A stretch of 36,368 bases of DNA from an uncultured Clostridia bacterium (GTDB lineage: Bacteria > Bacillota > Clostridia > Oscillospirales > Acutalibacteraceae): positions 1-36,368 of the forward strand of contig CANQZA010000016.1 of the NCBI GenBank assembly GCA_947628175.1, in the 5' to 3' direction. How positions within the stretch are numbered: the first letter of the stretch is position 1; each line of letters begins with the position of its first letter. A program made the translations under genes and the position numbers. Positions 7,726 through 16,771 of this stretch are shown here, in pieces. The notes beneath the pieces are model-generated. The model saw nothing but the letters and a program-made list of their open reading frames with translations. It was not told the origin of the DNA and did no database searches.

Positions 7726-9564
7726 GTGAGGGGCAGACGCGTATGGCTTGAGGCAAACCAGAAAGTACCCGTTTTAAAAAATATTGCCTATGCGCTGAAA
7801 CTGATTTGGCATTCCGATAAAATGCTTTTGCTCGGCTATATATTTTCATATACTGCAAAAAGTGTTTTTTCTCTGTTTATTCAGAATATACTCTTTTTAA
7901 AAGTGTTGTTGTCGGTAATAGAAGGCAACGGCTCTTTTAAGCAGTACTGTATATACCTTGCTCTTTTTCTTGCGGTTTCGTTAGGTCTAAAGGTATTTCA
8001 GTGGTATTTCACCTACAGAAGACAGTATTCAACAAAAAAGGTTTTAAAGGTTATAAACAACAAAATCTTTAAAAAAGCATATGAACTGGATGTAAGCTGT
8101 TATGAGGATCCTGAGTTTTACGATAAATATCAGCGTGCAACGCTTGTTCTTGCCTATAGCTATTACGATCTCGTTGCAGATGATATAGGATGTATTTTGG
8201 GTGCCGTTATTTCGTTTATCTGCGTTATTACAACAGTAACGGTAATAGATCCTGCTTATATTATTTTTTTGCTGCCTGTAATGCTTGTTTTTGTTATTGA
8301 GCTTTTCAAAAGCAAGGCGGTTTATAAAAGAGATCTGGAAATGACTACCAATAACAGAATAAAAGCATATATCCAGAGAACAATGTTTTTAAAGGATTAT
8401 TCAAAGGATATGCGCACATCAAATATTTTTGCCGTTTTAATGCAGCGCTTTGATGCCGCCATACAGTCTAATATTCTGATTCTCAGAAAATACGGAATAA
8501 AGCTTTTCATGTATAGTATGGTGAGCTCTCTTTGCAGCACTTTTATACCCATTATAGGTACATACGCATACGCAGGCTGGCAGTTTGTTTACGGAAATAA
8601 TATGAATGTGTCGGATTTTTCGGTTGTATTATCATCCATTAATTCCGTAAGAACTTCAACTCTTGATATAGCCAATGGTTTTCAGGATCTTACACAGATG
8701 GCACTGTATTTTCAGAATCTGCGTGATTTCTTTGATTATGAGCCTAAAATTACATCCGGAAGCAGAGAAGCGGGAGAATTTGAAAGTCTTGAATTAAAAA
8801 ATGTTTATTTTAAATATCCTTCCGCCGAGAAATATTCTCTTGAAAATGTAAATCTTAAAATAAAAAAAGGTCAGACCGTTGCTATAGTCGGCGTTAACGG
8901 AGCGGGAAAAACAACGCTTGTAAAGCTCCTTTTAAGGCTTTATGATGTGACGCAGGGCGAGATTTTGTATAATGGTGTGAATATTAAAGAATACAATATT
9001 GAACAGCTCAGAAACAAATTTGCAACAGTCTTTCAGGATTATAAAAATTTTGCTGTCTCCGTATATGAAAATGTACTGTGCCGCGAATGCAGTGAAGCGG
9101 ATAAGATTACCGCATGTCGTGCACTTGAAAAAAGCGGAATATGGAATAGAATTCAGGCTCTTCCAAAAGGAGGAGATACTATTGTCACCCGTGAGTTTGA
9201 TGATGACGGCGTAGGCTTTTCGGGCGGTGAAAATCAAAAAATTTCCACGGCAAGGCTTTTTGCCAAAGATTTTGATATTGCTGTTCTTGATGAGCCTTCA
9301 TCGGCGCTTGATCCTATCGCGGAATATAAGATGTATGAGAATCTGATAGGTGCAACAAAAGATAAAACCGTAATTTATATTTCTCACAGGCTCTCAAGTG
9401 CCGTTTTGTCTGACTACATCTTTGTTCTTGGCGGCGGTACTGTTCTTGAAAGCGGGAATCACACACAGCTTATGCAGCAAAAGGGCGAATACAGCAAAAT
9501 GTTTTCCATGCAGGCATCAAGCTATAAAGTATATGAGGAGGAAGAAAATGAAAACGGAAGATAA
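7726..9564 (+). CDS. ABC exporter half-transporter, first of a pair
   Basis: A fused membrane and ATPase protein of 612 residues. About 35-330 contains six membrane helices of the ABC exporter fold; about 350-600 is the nucleotide-binding domain with Walker A GVNGAGKTT, Q-loop VFQDY, signature FSGGENQK, Walker B AVLDEPSSALD with catalytic Glu, and the switch His in ISHRLSSA. It exports an unknown substrate, probably as a heterodimer with the next gene product, which shares the unusual FDDxG stretch before the signature and the LDPIAEY stretch after Walker B. The GTG at 7726 is preferred for its distance from the GGCGGTG site; a GTG at 7717 would add three residues. TGTTAAAAT near 7704-7712 is a possible extended -10, but it overlaps the proposed ribosome-site region. 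Confidence 0.88.
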   Translation: MRGRRVWLEANQKVPVLKNIAYALKLIWHSDKMLLLGYIFSYTAKSVFSLFIQNILFLKVLLSVIEGNGSFKQYCIYLALFLAVSLGLKVFQWYFTYRRQYSTKKVLKVINNKIFKKAYELDVSCYEDPEFYDKYQRATLVLAYSYYDLVADDIGCILGAVISFICVITTVTVIDPAYIIFLLPVMLVFVIELFKSKAVYKRDLEMTTNNRIKAYIQRTMFLKDYSKDMRTSNIFAVLMQRFDAAIQSNILILRKYGIKLFMYSMVSSLCSTFIPIIGTYAYAGWQFVYGNNMNVSDFSVVLSSINSVRTSTLDIANGFQDLTQMALYFQNLRDFFDYEPKITSGSREAGEFESLELKNVYFKYPSAEKYSLENVNLKIKKGQTVAIVGVNGAGKTTLVKLLLRLYDVTQGEILYNGVNIKEYNIEQLRNKFATVFQDYKNFAVSVYENVLCRECSEADKITACRALEKSGIWNRIQALPKGGDTIVTREFDDDGVGFSGGENQKISTARLFAKDFDIAVLDEPSSALDPIAEYKMYENLIGATKDKTVIYISHRLSSAVLSDYIFVLGGGTVLESGNHTQLMQQKGEYSKMFSMQASSYKVYEEEENENGR

Positions 9565-11338
9565 AACACAACACTCCATGTTTTCAAATATACTGTTTTT
9601 TGTAAGACTTCTATTCGGCATATCTCCTCTTCTGGTTATAGGTGAATTTATATGGGGTATACTGATGATTCTGCCGGGGCAGCTCATCAGCGTTCTCGGC
9701 ATTAAATATATTATTGATATCGTAATGAGCAAACAGCATCTTGAAAGAATTTTTTATGCAGTCGGTGTCATTGCTGGCATACTGATTGTCAGTACGCTTG
9801 TGACATGGATTTTCAGGGAATTTTTCTGGAATGTCGAGCGGGAAAAGGTATACAGAGGACTTAATAAAAAGCTTTATGAAAAGGCAAAATCTATTGATCT
9901 CGCGTCATATGATGATCCCGAATTTTACAACAGCTTTATACTGACCATTGAATCTTCGTCAGACAATATTCAGAATTTGCTCGGGTTAGTGAGAGAATAT
10001 ATGGGAAGCTTAATTTCACTTGTTGCCGTAGGCTCTGTTTTACTGAGTATTGATCCCATGTGTCTTGTCATAATCATCATATTTGTACTTGTATTTTTGC
10101 CGATAGGCAAAAAAATAGGCACTCTGCAAATGAACAGAAGAATAGATAACACAAGATTTCACAGGCGTTCCGATTACTTTCAGCGTATATTTTATTTACA
10201 GGATTACGCAAAGGAAGTCAGAATGAACAATGTAAAGGGAATTCTGATAGACAGATATAACGACGCGGCAGACGATGTTATTGCGAATCAGAAAAAATAT
10301 CAGTCAAAGATTTCATATCTCCAGTTCACACAGGAAAGCGGTATGCAACTTTTCGGCTTTATGTTTATCCTTCCCATGTATCTGGGCTATTGTGTTCTTG
10401 TAAAAAAGACGCTGTCTCCCGGTGATTTTGTAGCAACCTTTAACGGCGCTTATTCCATAGCTATGTCTATGAATTTTATTACTGTATGGGCTGTTACCTT
10501 TTTTTCCGAAAGAGCGAAGATGATTGAAAAGTACCGTGAATTTCTGAAAAAGGACAAATATATCAATGACGGCGAAACTACGGCTGAGATAACAGAGCCT
10601 AAAAAAATCGAGATAAAAAATCTTTCCTTTACATATGCCGGAACAGATAAGCCGGTTCTTAAAAATATAAATCTGACAATCCAGCCATATGAAAAAATTG
10701 CCCTTGTAGGATATAACGGCGCCGGAAAGACAACCCTTACAAATCTTTTGCTTAGACTGTATGATCCGACACAGGGTGAGATTTGCATAGACGGTGTTGA
10801 TATCCGAAAAAATACTCTTTCGTCACACAGAAACAGGTTTGCGGCCGTTTTTCAGGATTTTCAGACCTTCGCCTGCACCATAGGCGAAAATGTTGCGCTG
10901 GATTCAGAGCCTGACAGCAAAAGAGTTGAAGAAGCGCTCAGACACAGCGGATTTAATAAGAAGCTTGCAAAAGCAACAAAAACAGAGCTTTTAAGAGAAT
11001 TTGATGACGAGGGAACTATGCTTTCGGGCGGTGAAAATCAGAAAGTCGCAATAGCAAGAGCATTTTATAAAGATTGCCCTTATGTTATTCTTGATGAGCC
11101 GTCTGCAAATCTTGACCCGATAGCAGAGTATAATCTTAATCAGACCATGCTTGAGGCGGCTGAGCATAAAACGGTAATATTCATTTCGCATCGCCTTTCA
11201 ACAACAATAAATGCCGACAGGATTTATGTAATGGAAAACGGCGAAATTATCGAAAGCGGGTCTCACAGTGAGCTTATGAAGAAAAACGGAACATATGCGT
11301 ATATGTTTAATCTCCAAGCGGAAAAGTACAGAAAATAA
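9548..11338 (+). CDS. ABC exporter half-transporter, second of a pair
   Basis: A 596-residue ABC exporter half with an N-terminal six-helix domain (about 20-310) and a C-terminal ATPase: Walker A GYNGAGKTT, VFQDF, signature LSGGENQK, Walker B VILDEPSANLD, and switch His in FISHRLSTT. All catalytic residues are present in both partners, so this is not the asymmetric type with one dead site. The ATG at 9548 has AGGAGGA just upstream and lies inside the last codons of the previous gene (17-base overlap), indicating coupled translation. A longer frame from 9398 is an overlap artefact. No precursor peptide or modification gene is adjacent, so the cargo is unknown. Confidence 0.88.
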   Translation: MKTEDKTQHSMFSNILFFVRLLFGISPLLVIGEFIWGILMILPGQLISVLGIKYIIDIVMSKQHLERIFYAVGVIAGILIVSTLVTWIFREFFWNVEREKVYRGLNKKLYEKAKSIDLASYDDPEFYNSFILTIESSSDNIQNLLGLVREYMGSLISLVAVGSVLLSIDPMCLVIIIIFVLVFLPIGKKIGTLQMNRRIDNTRFHRRSDYFQRIFYLQDYAKEVRMNNVKGILIDRYNDAADDVIANQKKYQSKISYLQFTQESGMQLFGFMFILPMYLGYCVLVKKTLSPGDFVATFNGAYSIAMSMNFITVWAVTFFSERAKMIEKYREFLKKDKYINDGETTAEITEPKKIEIKNLSFTYAGTDKPVLKNINLTIQPYEKIALVGYNGAGKTTLTNLLLRLYDPTQGEICIDGVDIRKNTLSSHRNRFAAVFQDFQTFACTIGENVALDSEPDSKRVEEALRHSGFNKKLAKATKTELLREFDDEGTMLSGGENQKVAIARAFYKDCPYVILDEPSANLDPIAEYNLNQTMLEAAEHKTVIFISHRLSTTINADRIYVMENGEIIESGSHSELMKKNGTYAYMFNLQAEKYRK

Positions 11339-11350
11339 GCTTGTGTCGCA

Positions 11351-11386
11351 AAAATCCCCGGCATTGCCTGAATGTCGGGGATTTTT
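11351..11386. terminator. Terminator between the ABC pair and spoVAC, possibly bidirectional
   Basis: AAAATCCCCGGCATT pairs with AATGTCGGGGATTTT around a 5-base loop. A/T runs on both sides suit termination from either direction between these convergent genes. Confidence 0.9.
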
Positions 11387-11393
11387 AAATCAA

Positions 11394-11837
11394 TCAGTAT
11401 AGTTTGAAAATATAAAGGATTAGCCCGTAAATAAAGGATGAGCCGATTCCGTAAACGATAACGGGTCCTGCGATCGTAAACATCTGTGCTGCTGTTCCGA
11501 GAATAAATCCTTCGTGCTGAAATTCAAGCGCGGGCGATACAACGGAATTTGCAAACCCTGTAATGGGAACAATTGTTCCTGCTCCTGCATGGCGCGCAAT
11601 TTTATCAAAAACACCAATACCCGTGAGTATTGCCGTAAGGATTATCAATACAGATGATGTTGCCGCCTGAACTTCTTTTTCTCCCATTCCTGCCTTTTCA
11701 AAAACAGTAAATAGTATCTGACCGAACAGACATATTGCTCCGCCTATAAGAAACGCTTTAATACAGTTTAATATTACGGGGGAATTGGGACTTGCCTTAT
11801 CCGCCATTTTGCTGTAATCGTCTTTACTGATACTCAT
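11394..11837 (-). CDS. spoVAC: Stage V sporulation protein AC
   Basis: A 147-residue integral membrane protein matching SpoVAC, a component of the SpoVA channel that moves calcium-dipicolinate into the forespore and releases it at germination; the Bacillus protein has been described as mechanosensitive. Family features are SPNSPVILNCIKAFLIGG near residues 16-33, GIGVFDKIARHAGAGTIVPI (about 74-93) and the GFANSVVSPALEFQHEG segment. A good AGGAGTGAT site precedes the ATG. It normally sits next to spoVAD and spoVAE; here neither is adjacent. A terminator lies at its 3' end and a divergent ABC gene upstream, so it is monocistronic. A forespore-type promoter is expected, but no convincing one was found. 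Confidence 0.93.
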   Translation of the reverse strand: MSISKDDYSKMADKASPNSPVILNCIKAFLIGGAICLFGQILFTVFEKAGMGEKEVQAATSSVLIILTAILTGIGVFDKIARHAGAGTIVPITGFANSVVSPALEFQHEGFILGTAAQMFTIAGPVIVYGIGSSFIYGLILYIFKLY

Positions 11838-11887
11838 AGTTTATCACTCCTGCAAATATTGTTTACAATTATATTGCTTTTATACTC

Positions 11888-11916
11888 TTGACATTTTTGA
11901 TTAATAATTGTAATAT
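11888..11916 (+). promoter_or_regulatory. SigA-type promoter of the orphan ABC ATPase gene
   Basis: TTGACA, a 17-base spacer and TAATAT, placing the transcript start near 11923 with a leader of about 28 bases. It lies in the spoVAC upstream region, on the opposite strand. Confidence 0.75.
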
Positions 11917-11950
11917 TAAAATATACAAAATGTAAAACGGAGGGAATATT

Positions 11951-12697
11951 ATGCATCTCATAGATGTGCGTAATGTATATAAAATATATAATCCCGGTGA
12001 GAATCAGGTTAATGCACTTGACGGCGTTTCGCTCACGATTGATGAGGGTGAGTTTGTTGCCATAATAGGTCAGTCGGGATCAGGTAAATCAACGCTTATG
12101 AATATGCTTGGACTCCTTGATACTCCCACAGACGGTGAGTATTACATCAACGGAAAACTTGTTGACGATTTGACGGATGATCAGATGAGTGTAATCAGAA
12201 ATGAACAGATCGGCTTTATCTTTCAGGGCTTTAATCTTATCTCATCTCTTACCGCGCTTGAAAATGTAGAGCTTCCTCTTGTTTACCGCGGTATGAAGAA
12301 GGACGAGAGGAGAAAAGTATCAGTTCAAGCGCTTGAGAGAGTAGGTCTTGATAAAAGAATGCACCATCTTCCGGCGGAAATGTCAGGCGGACAGCAGCAG
12401 AGAGTTGCCGTTGCCAGAGCGATTGCCGCTGCGCCTCCTGTTATTCTTGCGGATGAGCCTACCGGAAACCTTGACACAAAATCAACAAAAGATGTAATGA
12501 GAATTCTCCACCGTCTTAAGGATGAGGGAAGAACGGTTATCGTGATTACACATGATAATGAGATAGCCGAAGAGGCTGAACGGGTAATCCGTATCCGCGA
12601 CGGAAAAATTGTTGAGGATTATATTAATCCCGGTTATGAGGGCAAATACGGCAGAGACGCAAAGCTTGACAGCAAAAACCCGATTGATGAGGGATGA
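11951..12697 (+). CDS. MacB/LolD-type ABC transporter ATPase without adjacent permease
   Basis: A 248-residue ATPase of the MacB/LolD/FtsE-like group, which powers FtsX-type permeases by mechanotransmission rather than classic transport. Walker A GQSGSGKST (residues 40-48), Q-loop FQGFNLI, signature [13 protein letters not shown], Walker [13 protein letters not shown] and the His switch VITHD are intact. After the ATPase core comes a polar tail of roughly 30 residues rich in Gly, Asp and Lys, ending SKNPIDEG, longer than in typical members. It has its own promoter, a GGAGGG site and a terminator, so it is monocistronic. No permease is adjacent; the FtsX permease near 30 kb has its own ATPase. 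Confidence 0.88.
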   Translation: MHLIDVRNVYKIYNPGENQVNALDGVSLTIDEGEFVAIIGQSGSGKSTLMNMLGLLDTPTDGEYYINGKLVDDLTDDQMSVIRNEQIGFIFQGFNLISSLTALENVELPLVYRGMKKDERRKVSVQALERVGLDKRMHHLPAEMSGGQQQRVAVARAIAAAPPVILADEPTGNLDTKSTKDVMRILHRLKDEGRTVIVITHDNEIAEEAERVIRIRDGKIVEDYINPGYEGKYGRDAKLDSKNPIDEG

Positions 12698-12740
12698 TTG
12701 CGTATTCTTAATTAATTCTGAAAATAGTATACAATACGGA

Positions 12741-12776
12741 TTGTCGCTTCGATCTTGTCGGGGCGATATTTTTATT
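12741..12776 (+). terminator. Terminator after the orphan ABC ATPase gene
   Basis: The arms TCGCTTCGA and TCGGGGCGA pair with two G-T pairs around a short loop, followed by TATTTTTATTT. Confidence 0.6.
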
Positions 12777-12828
12777 TGATGAAAAATTTTATTTTTACGC
12801 TATTTATCTTTTAAAATAATTATAATTG

Positions 12829-12837
12829 TGTTATACT
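12829..12837 (+). promoter_or_regulatory. Extended -10 promoter of the surface-sugar operon
   Basis: TGTTATACT is an extended -10 about 50 bases upstream of the first gene. The matching -35 position reads TTTTAA, which is poor, so recognition would rest on the extended -10. Confidence 0.45.
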
Positions 12838-12887
12838 TAGTAAAATAGTCTGTATTATAACTTGTTTTGAGACAACGGGGGCTTTTT

Positions 12888-14123
12888 TTGAAAACATATA
12901 TATTTATATTTGCCATTGCCGATTTTGTGTCAGGCGGACCGATCTATAACAGAAACAAAATAATGTATCTTAAGGAGAGAGGCTGGCGTGTCATTGTTAT
13001 TCCGCTTAACGAGGGTAAAATATATATTCACGGGCTTGAGGAATACAATAAAAACAGTTGTGGCTTTTTGTACGATTCGCCGTCGGAGTTTACGCGAAAA
13101 CAGCGTGAAAAGATACTTGACAGCCTTGCGAAAAGAATTCCCGATGATTCTACTGATATTATAATAGAGACAGGAAGCGATCATATGGCATATTGGGGCG
13201 AGCTTCTTGCAAAAAAAATCGGGGCAAAGCATTTTGTGCTGCTTTTGGATGAAAACAATATCCGCCTTAAAAGTGTGGGTATGTCTTTCATGGAGTTTAA
13301 ATATAAAAGAAAAGAATTGGCCTGCATTACTAAGGAGACGATGATCAAACTCTTTGACGGATTCAGGAAACTTGATTCAGACAGTGCTTTCGGGCTAAAA
13401 TGCTGTTGCAGTAATTCTGTTTCTGATTATGAAAATGCTTTTACCGATACTGTTGAGCGGCGGGATTATAACTTAGGCTATGTGGGAAGGCTTGATAAAA
13501 AATTTGTTCCCGATATTATAGATGCGTTTTGCTCCTTTGCAGACAGTGTGTATCCAAAGTGTGTTATGATAGCTTTGTTCGGAGGGTGTGAAAATAATGC
13601 ACAGGATGAAATATCCTCCGTTTTAAAAAAGCACACGAATATTAAATTTTACATATCAGGATATATGTGGCCTCTTCCTGTTAAAGCGTTGAGGAAATGC
13701 GATATGTTCGTATCTGCATCCGGCAGTGCCATGGCAACTGCCCATGCCGGTATTCCTACTTTGGCAATAAATATTTATACAGGCAAACCTGTGGGTATGA
13801 TTGAGAATTTCAAAAATAATTCTATCACCGGCAGGGATGTTTCAGATAAAAGTATAACCGATTATATGGTTCAGGTTCTTGTTGAAAAAAAGCTCCCTGA
13901 TATTGAAAATTATGATTTTTCTCAGGAGTGGATTCAGATATGCGATGCTTTTGACAGGCATATGGAATTTATAAACAGTTCTGAACAGAATCTACAGTGG
14001 TACGACACGGGAAATATGATTCTTTCCCGCAAACAAAAGGTAAAAAAATTTTTGCGCACAATATTTGGACTGAAATTATCAGACCGTATTGTTAATCTGA
14101 AAAGAGAGATAACCAACAGATAA
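12888..14123 (+). CDS. GT-B-like glycosyltransferase for a surface glycan
   Basis: A predicted cytoplasmic glycosyltransferase of 411 residues with a GT-B architecture. The N-terminal half has a GGPIYNRNKIMYLKERGW acceptor-domain start; the C-terminal half begins with LGYVGRLDKKFVPDIIDAF, and a later SGSAMATAHAGIPTLAINIY is the usual donor-binding region where GT4 enzymes have an E-x7-E motif. That motif is not intact, so the exact family is uncertain. The start is a TTG at 12888, placed 6 bases after a GGGG site; a TTG at 12867 is possible. It is first of five genes on one strand with short gaps, followed by a flippase and nucleotide-sugar genes, so it likely adds a sugar to a lipid-linked surface glycan. 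Confidence 0.68.
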   Translation: MKTYIFIFAIADFVSGGPIYNRNKIMYLKERGWRVIVIPLNEGKIYIHGLEEYNKNSCGFLYDSPSEFTRKQREKILDSLAKRIPDDSTDIIIETGSDHMAYWGELLAKKIGAKHFVLLLDENNIRLKSVGMSFMEFKYKRKELACITKETMIKLFDGFRKLDSDSAFGLKCCCSNSVSDYENAFTDTVERRDYNLGYVGRLDKKFVPDIIDAFCSFADSVYPKCVMIALFGGCENNAQDEISSVLKKHTNIKFYISGYMWPLPVKALRKCDMFVSASGSAMATAHAGIPTLAINIYTGKPVGMIENFKNNSITGRDVSDKSITDYMVQVLVEKKLPDIENYDFSQEWIQICDAFDRHMEFINSSEQNLQWYDTGNMILSRKQKVKKFLRTIFGLKLSDRIVNLKREITNR

Positions 14124-14159
14124 TGATGAATTGTTATTTACATAAAAAAGGTGAAGTGA

Positions 14160-15611
14160 ATGTCTGATAAAAAAAGTACTGTATTTTCAGGGCTGGTGTG
14201 GCGTTTTGCAGAGCGTATCGGTGCTCAGGGAATTCGATTTGTCGTGTCGATCGTTCTTGCGAGACTGCTGTCGCCCGAGCATTACGGTACAATTGCTCTT
14301 GTCACCGTTTTTACTTCTATATTACAGGTTTTTGTTGACAGCGGTCTCGGTAATGCCCTGATTCAGAAAAAGGATGCCGATGATCTTGATTTTTCAACCG
14401 TATTCTATTTTAATACGGCAATATGTCTCGTTTTATACATGGGCATGTTTTTGGCTTCACCCGCGATTGCTGTGTTTTACGAAGATGAATCGCTCATCCC
14501 GGTTATAAGGGTGCTGAGTCTTACTCTTGTTATTTCCGGTGTAAAAAATGTACAGCAGGCATATGTTTCAAGGCATATGATGTTTAAGCGATTTTTTTAC
14601 TCAACCTTGGGCGGCACAATACTTTCAGCAGTGTTGGGAATCCTTATGGCGTATTTTGGCTTGGGTGTATGGGCGCTTGTCGTCCAGCAGATTTCCAATA
14701 CACTGATTGATACAATAATCTTATGGTTTACCGTAAAGTGGCGGCCTAAAAAAATGTTTTCTCTCACAAGGTTCAAATCACTTTTCTCATTCGGCTGGAA
14801 ATTACTGCTTTCATCATTGATTGAAACTATATATACCCAGATAAGACAGTTGATTATAGGTAAGATTTATACATCATCAGACCTTGCATATTATAATCGC
14901 GGCGAGCAGTTTCCAAGTTTGATTATCACAAATATAAATTCCTCTATAGACAGCGTCCTTTTTCCGGCGTTGTCGGATGAGCAGGAAAATAAATACCGTA
15001 TCAGAGAAATGACAAGAAAGTCCATTAAAACCAGTATTTATATAATAGCTCCGATGATGATAGGGCTGGCGGCTGTATCCTCCTCATTTATAAGAATTTT
15101 GTTGACGGATAAATGGTTAGAGTGTGTGCCTTTTGTAAAAGTATTCTGCATAACATATATGTTTATGCCCGTTCATACTGCCAACCTCAATGCCCTAAAG
15201 GCACTCGGACGCAGCGATTTGTTTTTAAAGCTTGAGATTATCAAAAAAGTAATCGGAATTACCGTTTTAATCATTTCAATGCGTTATGGTGTTATGGTGA
15301 TGGCATACAGTATGCTTATAACATGTGTTTCAAGTCAGATAATTAATTCATGGCCCAATAAAAAACTGCTGGAATACGGATATCTGAGTCAGCTCAAAGA
15401 TTTTGTTCCAAGCCTTGCTCTCGCCTCTGTGATGGGCGTATGCGTATGGCTTATAACTTTTCTTAAATGGAACGACTGGATTACTTTGGCTGTTCAGATT
15501 GTCTTGGGGGTTGCAATATACATTGGCGGATCTTATGTATTTAAAATAGATTCCTTTACATATTTATGTGATTTTGCAAAGGAAAAATTGAAGGGAATAA
15601 AGAATAAGTGA
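14160..15611 (+). CDS. Wzx-like oligosaccharide flippase (MOP superfamily)
   Basis: A 483-residue polytopic membrane protein of the polysaccharide flippase family, with about 14 predicted helices. The N-terminal signature KSTVFSGLVWRFAERIGAQG and ARLLSPEHYGTIALVTVF matches the WzxC/RfbX type that flips lipid-linked glycan units across the membrane. The middle segment YYNRGEQFPSLIITNINSSI is also typical. An AAGGTGA site precedes the ATG; the gap to the glycosyltransferase is 36 bases, and the next gene follows 40 bases later. Its place in a cluster with nucleotide-sugar genes supports surface polysaccharide or glycoprotein assembly. Confidence 0.88.
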   Translation: MSDKKSTVFSGLVWRFAERIGAQGIRFVVSIVLARLLSPEHYGTIALVTVFTSILQVFVDSGLGNALIQKKDADDLDFSTVFYFNTAICLVLYMGMFLASPAIAVFYEDESLIPVIRVLSLTLVISGVKNVQQAYVSRHMMFKRFFYSTLGGTILSAVLGILMAYFGLGVWALVVQQISNTLIDTIILWFTVKWRPKKMFSLTRFKSLFSFGWKLLLSSLIETIYTQIRQLIIGKIYTSSDLAYYNRGEQFPSLIITNINSSIDSVLFPALSDEQENKYRIREMTRKSIKTSIYIIAPMMIGLAAVSSSFIRILLTDKWLECVPFVKVFCITYMFMPVHTANLNALKALGRSDLFLKLEIIKKVIGITVLIISMRYGVMVMAYSMLITCVSSQIINSWPNKKLLEYGYLSQLKDFVPSLALASVMGVCVWLITFLKWNDWITLAVQIVLGVAIYIGGSYVFKIDSFTYLCDFAKEKLKGIKNK

Positions 15612-15651
15612 TTATGACAGTTGACTTCAATGAATCTTTTGGAGGATTTAT

Positions 15652-16761
15652 ATGGATAATAAAATATTAGTGACCCGTTCTTCAATGCCTGATTTTGATG
15701 AATATGTTTCGGAAATAAAGGAACTCTGGCAAAGCAGATGGCTTACAAATTCAGGAGTCAAGCACAGGGAACTGCAAAATGCGCTTGCATCCTATCTCGG
15801 AGTAGAAAATATAGACCTGTTTACAAACGGCCATATGGCTCTTGAGCTTTGCATACAGGCAATGGGGCTGACCGGCGAGGTTATAACAACGCCGTTTACA
15901 TTTGCCTCAACGACTCATTCGATTGTCAGAAATGGGCTTGAACCTGTTTTTTGCGATATTAATCCCATTGATTTTACTATAGATACAGAAAAAATAGAAA
16001 ATCTGATTACAGAAAATACATCGGCCATTCTTCCTGTTCATGTCTACGGAAATATATGTGATATTGAGGCAATAGATAACATTGCAAAAAAGCACAATTT
16101 AAAAGTTATTTATGATGCTGCTCATGCCTTTGGAATAAAATACAAAGGTAAAGGAATAGGCTCTTTCGGGGACGCTTCGTGCTTCAGTTTTCACGCAACA
16201 AAGGTGTTTAATACTGTGGAGGGCGGAGCCGTATGTTTTAAGGACAGCGAATTCGGGGAAAAAATCGGAGCCCTTAAAAATTTCGGGCTGTCTGCCCCCG
16301 ATACTGTTGTACAAATAGGCGCAAACGCAAAAATGAATGAATTCTGCGCTGCAATGGGTTTGTGTAATCTGAGACATATTGATGAAGAAATCAATAAGCG
16401 AAGGATAGTCGTTGAACGGTACACAAGCCATCTTGGCGGCATTGAGGGAATTACGCTTTCTCCTGCGCAGAAAAATGTTGAGGCCAATTATGCTTACTTC
16501 CCTGTTTTATTTGACAAAGACAATTTTGGATGCGACAGAGATTCGGTATGCGAAATGCTGGCTGAAAATGAAATTTACGCAAGAAAATATTTCTATCCTC
16601 TTACAAATTCGTTTGACTGCTTTTGCGGAAGATTTGATGTGAACAAAACGCCTGTGGCGATTGATGTGAGCAACAATATTCTTACACTGCCGCTGTATGC
16701 CGATTTGACTGTTGAGCAGGTTGACAGGATATGTGAATTAATTTTAAGATGTAAAAAATAA
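15652..16761 (+). CDS. DegT/DnrJ/EryC1/StrS sugar aminotransferase (viosamine type proposed)
   Basis: A 369-residue PLP-dependent sugar aminotransferase that moves an amino group, usually from glutamate, to a keto-sugar nucleotide. The internal aldimine lysine is Lys184 in [14 protein letters not shown], and Asp155 in YDAAHAFG should bind the PLP ring nitrogen. The start [20 protein letters not shown] and [11 protein letters not shown] resemble VioA-like enzymes acting on dTDP-4-keto-6-deoxyglucose. The two following genes, rfbA and rfbB, make exactly that substrate, and no rfbC, rfbD or 3,4-ketoisomerase is present in the cluster. The proposed product, dTDP-4-amino-4,6-dideoxyglucose, is therefore an inference from context; C3 amination would need an isomerase encoded elsewhere. 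Confidence 0.88.
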   Translation: MDNKILVTRSSMPDFDEYVSEIKELWQSRWLTNSGVKHRELQNALASYLGVENIDLFTNGHMALELCIQAMGLTGEVITTPFTFASTTHSIVRNGLEPVFCDINPIDFTIDTEKIENLITENTSAILPVHVYGNICDIEAIDNIAKKHNLKVIYDAAHAFGIKYKGKGIGSFGDASCFSFHATKVFNTVEGGAVCFKDSEFGEKIGALKNFGLSAPDTVVQIGANAKMNEFCAAMGLCNLRHIDEEINKRRIVVERYTSHLGGIEGITLSPAQKNVEANYAYFPVLFDKDNFGCDRDSVCEMLAENEIYARKYFYPLTNSFDCFCGRFDVNKTPVAIDVSNNILTLPLYADLTVEQVDRICELILRCKK

Positions 16762-16771
16762 GGAGAAATTT

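Noticed and set aside
11838..11886. Forespore-type (SigG/SigF) promoter for spoVAC on the minus strand
   Set aside because: A GTATA with CAATATT 19 bases on fits only partly and would place the transcript start inside the ribosome site.
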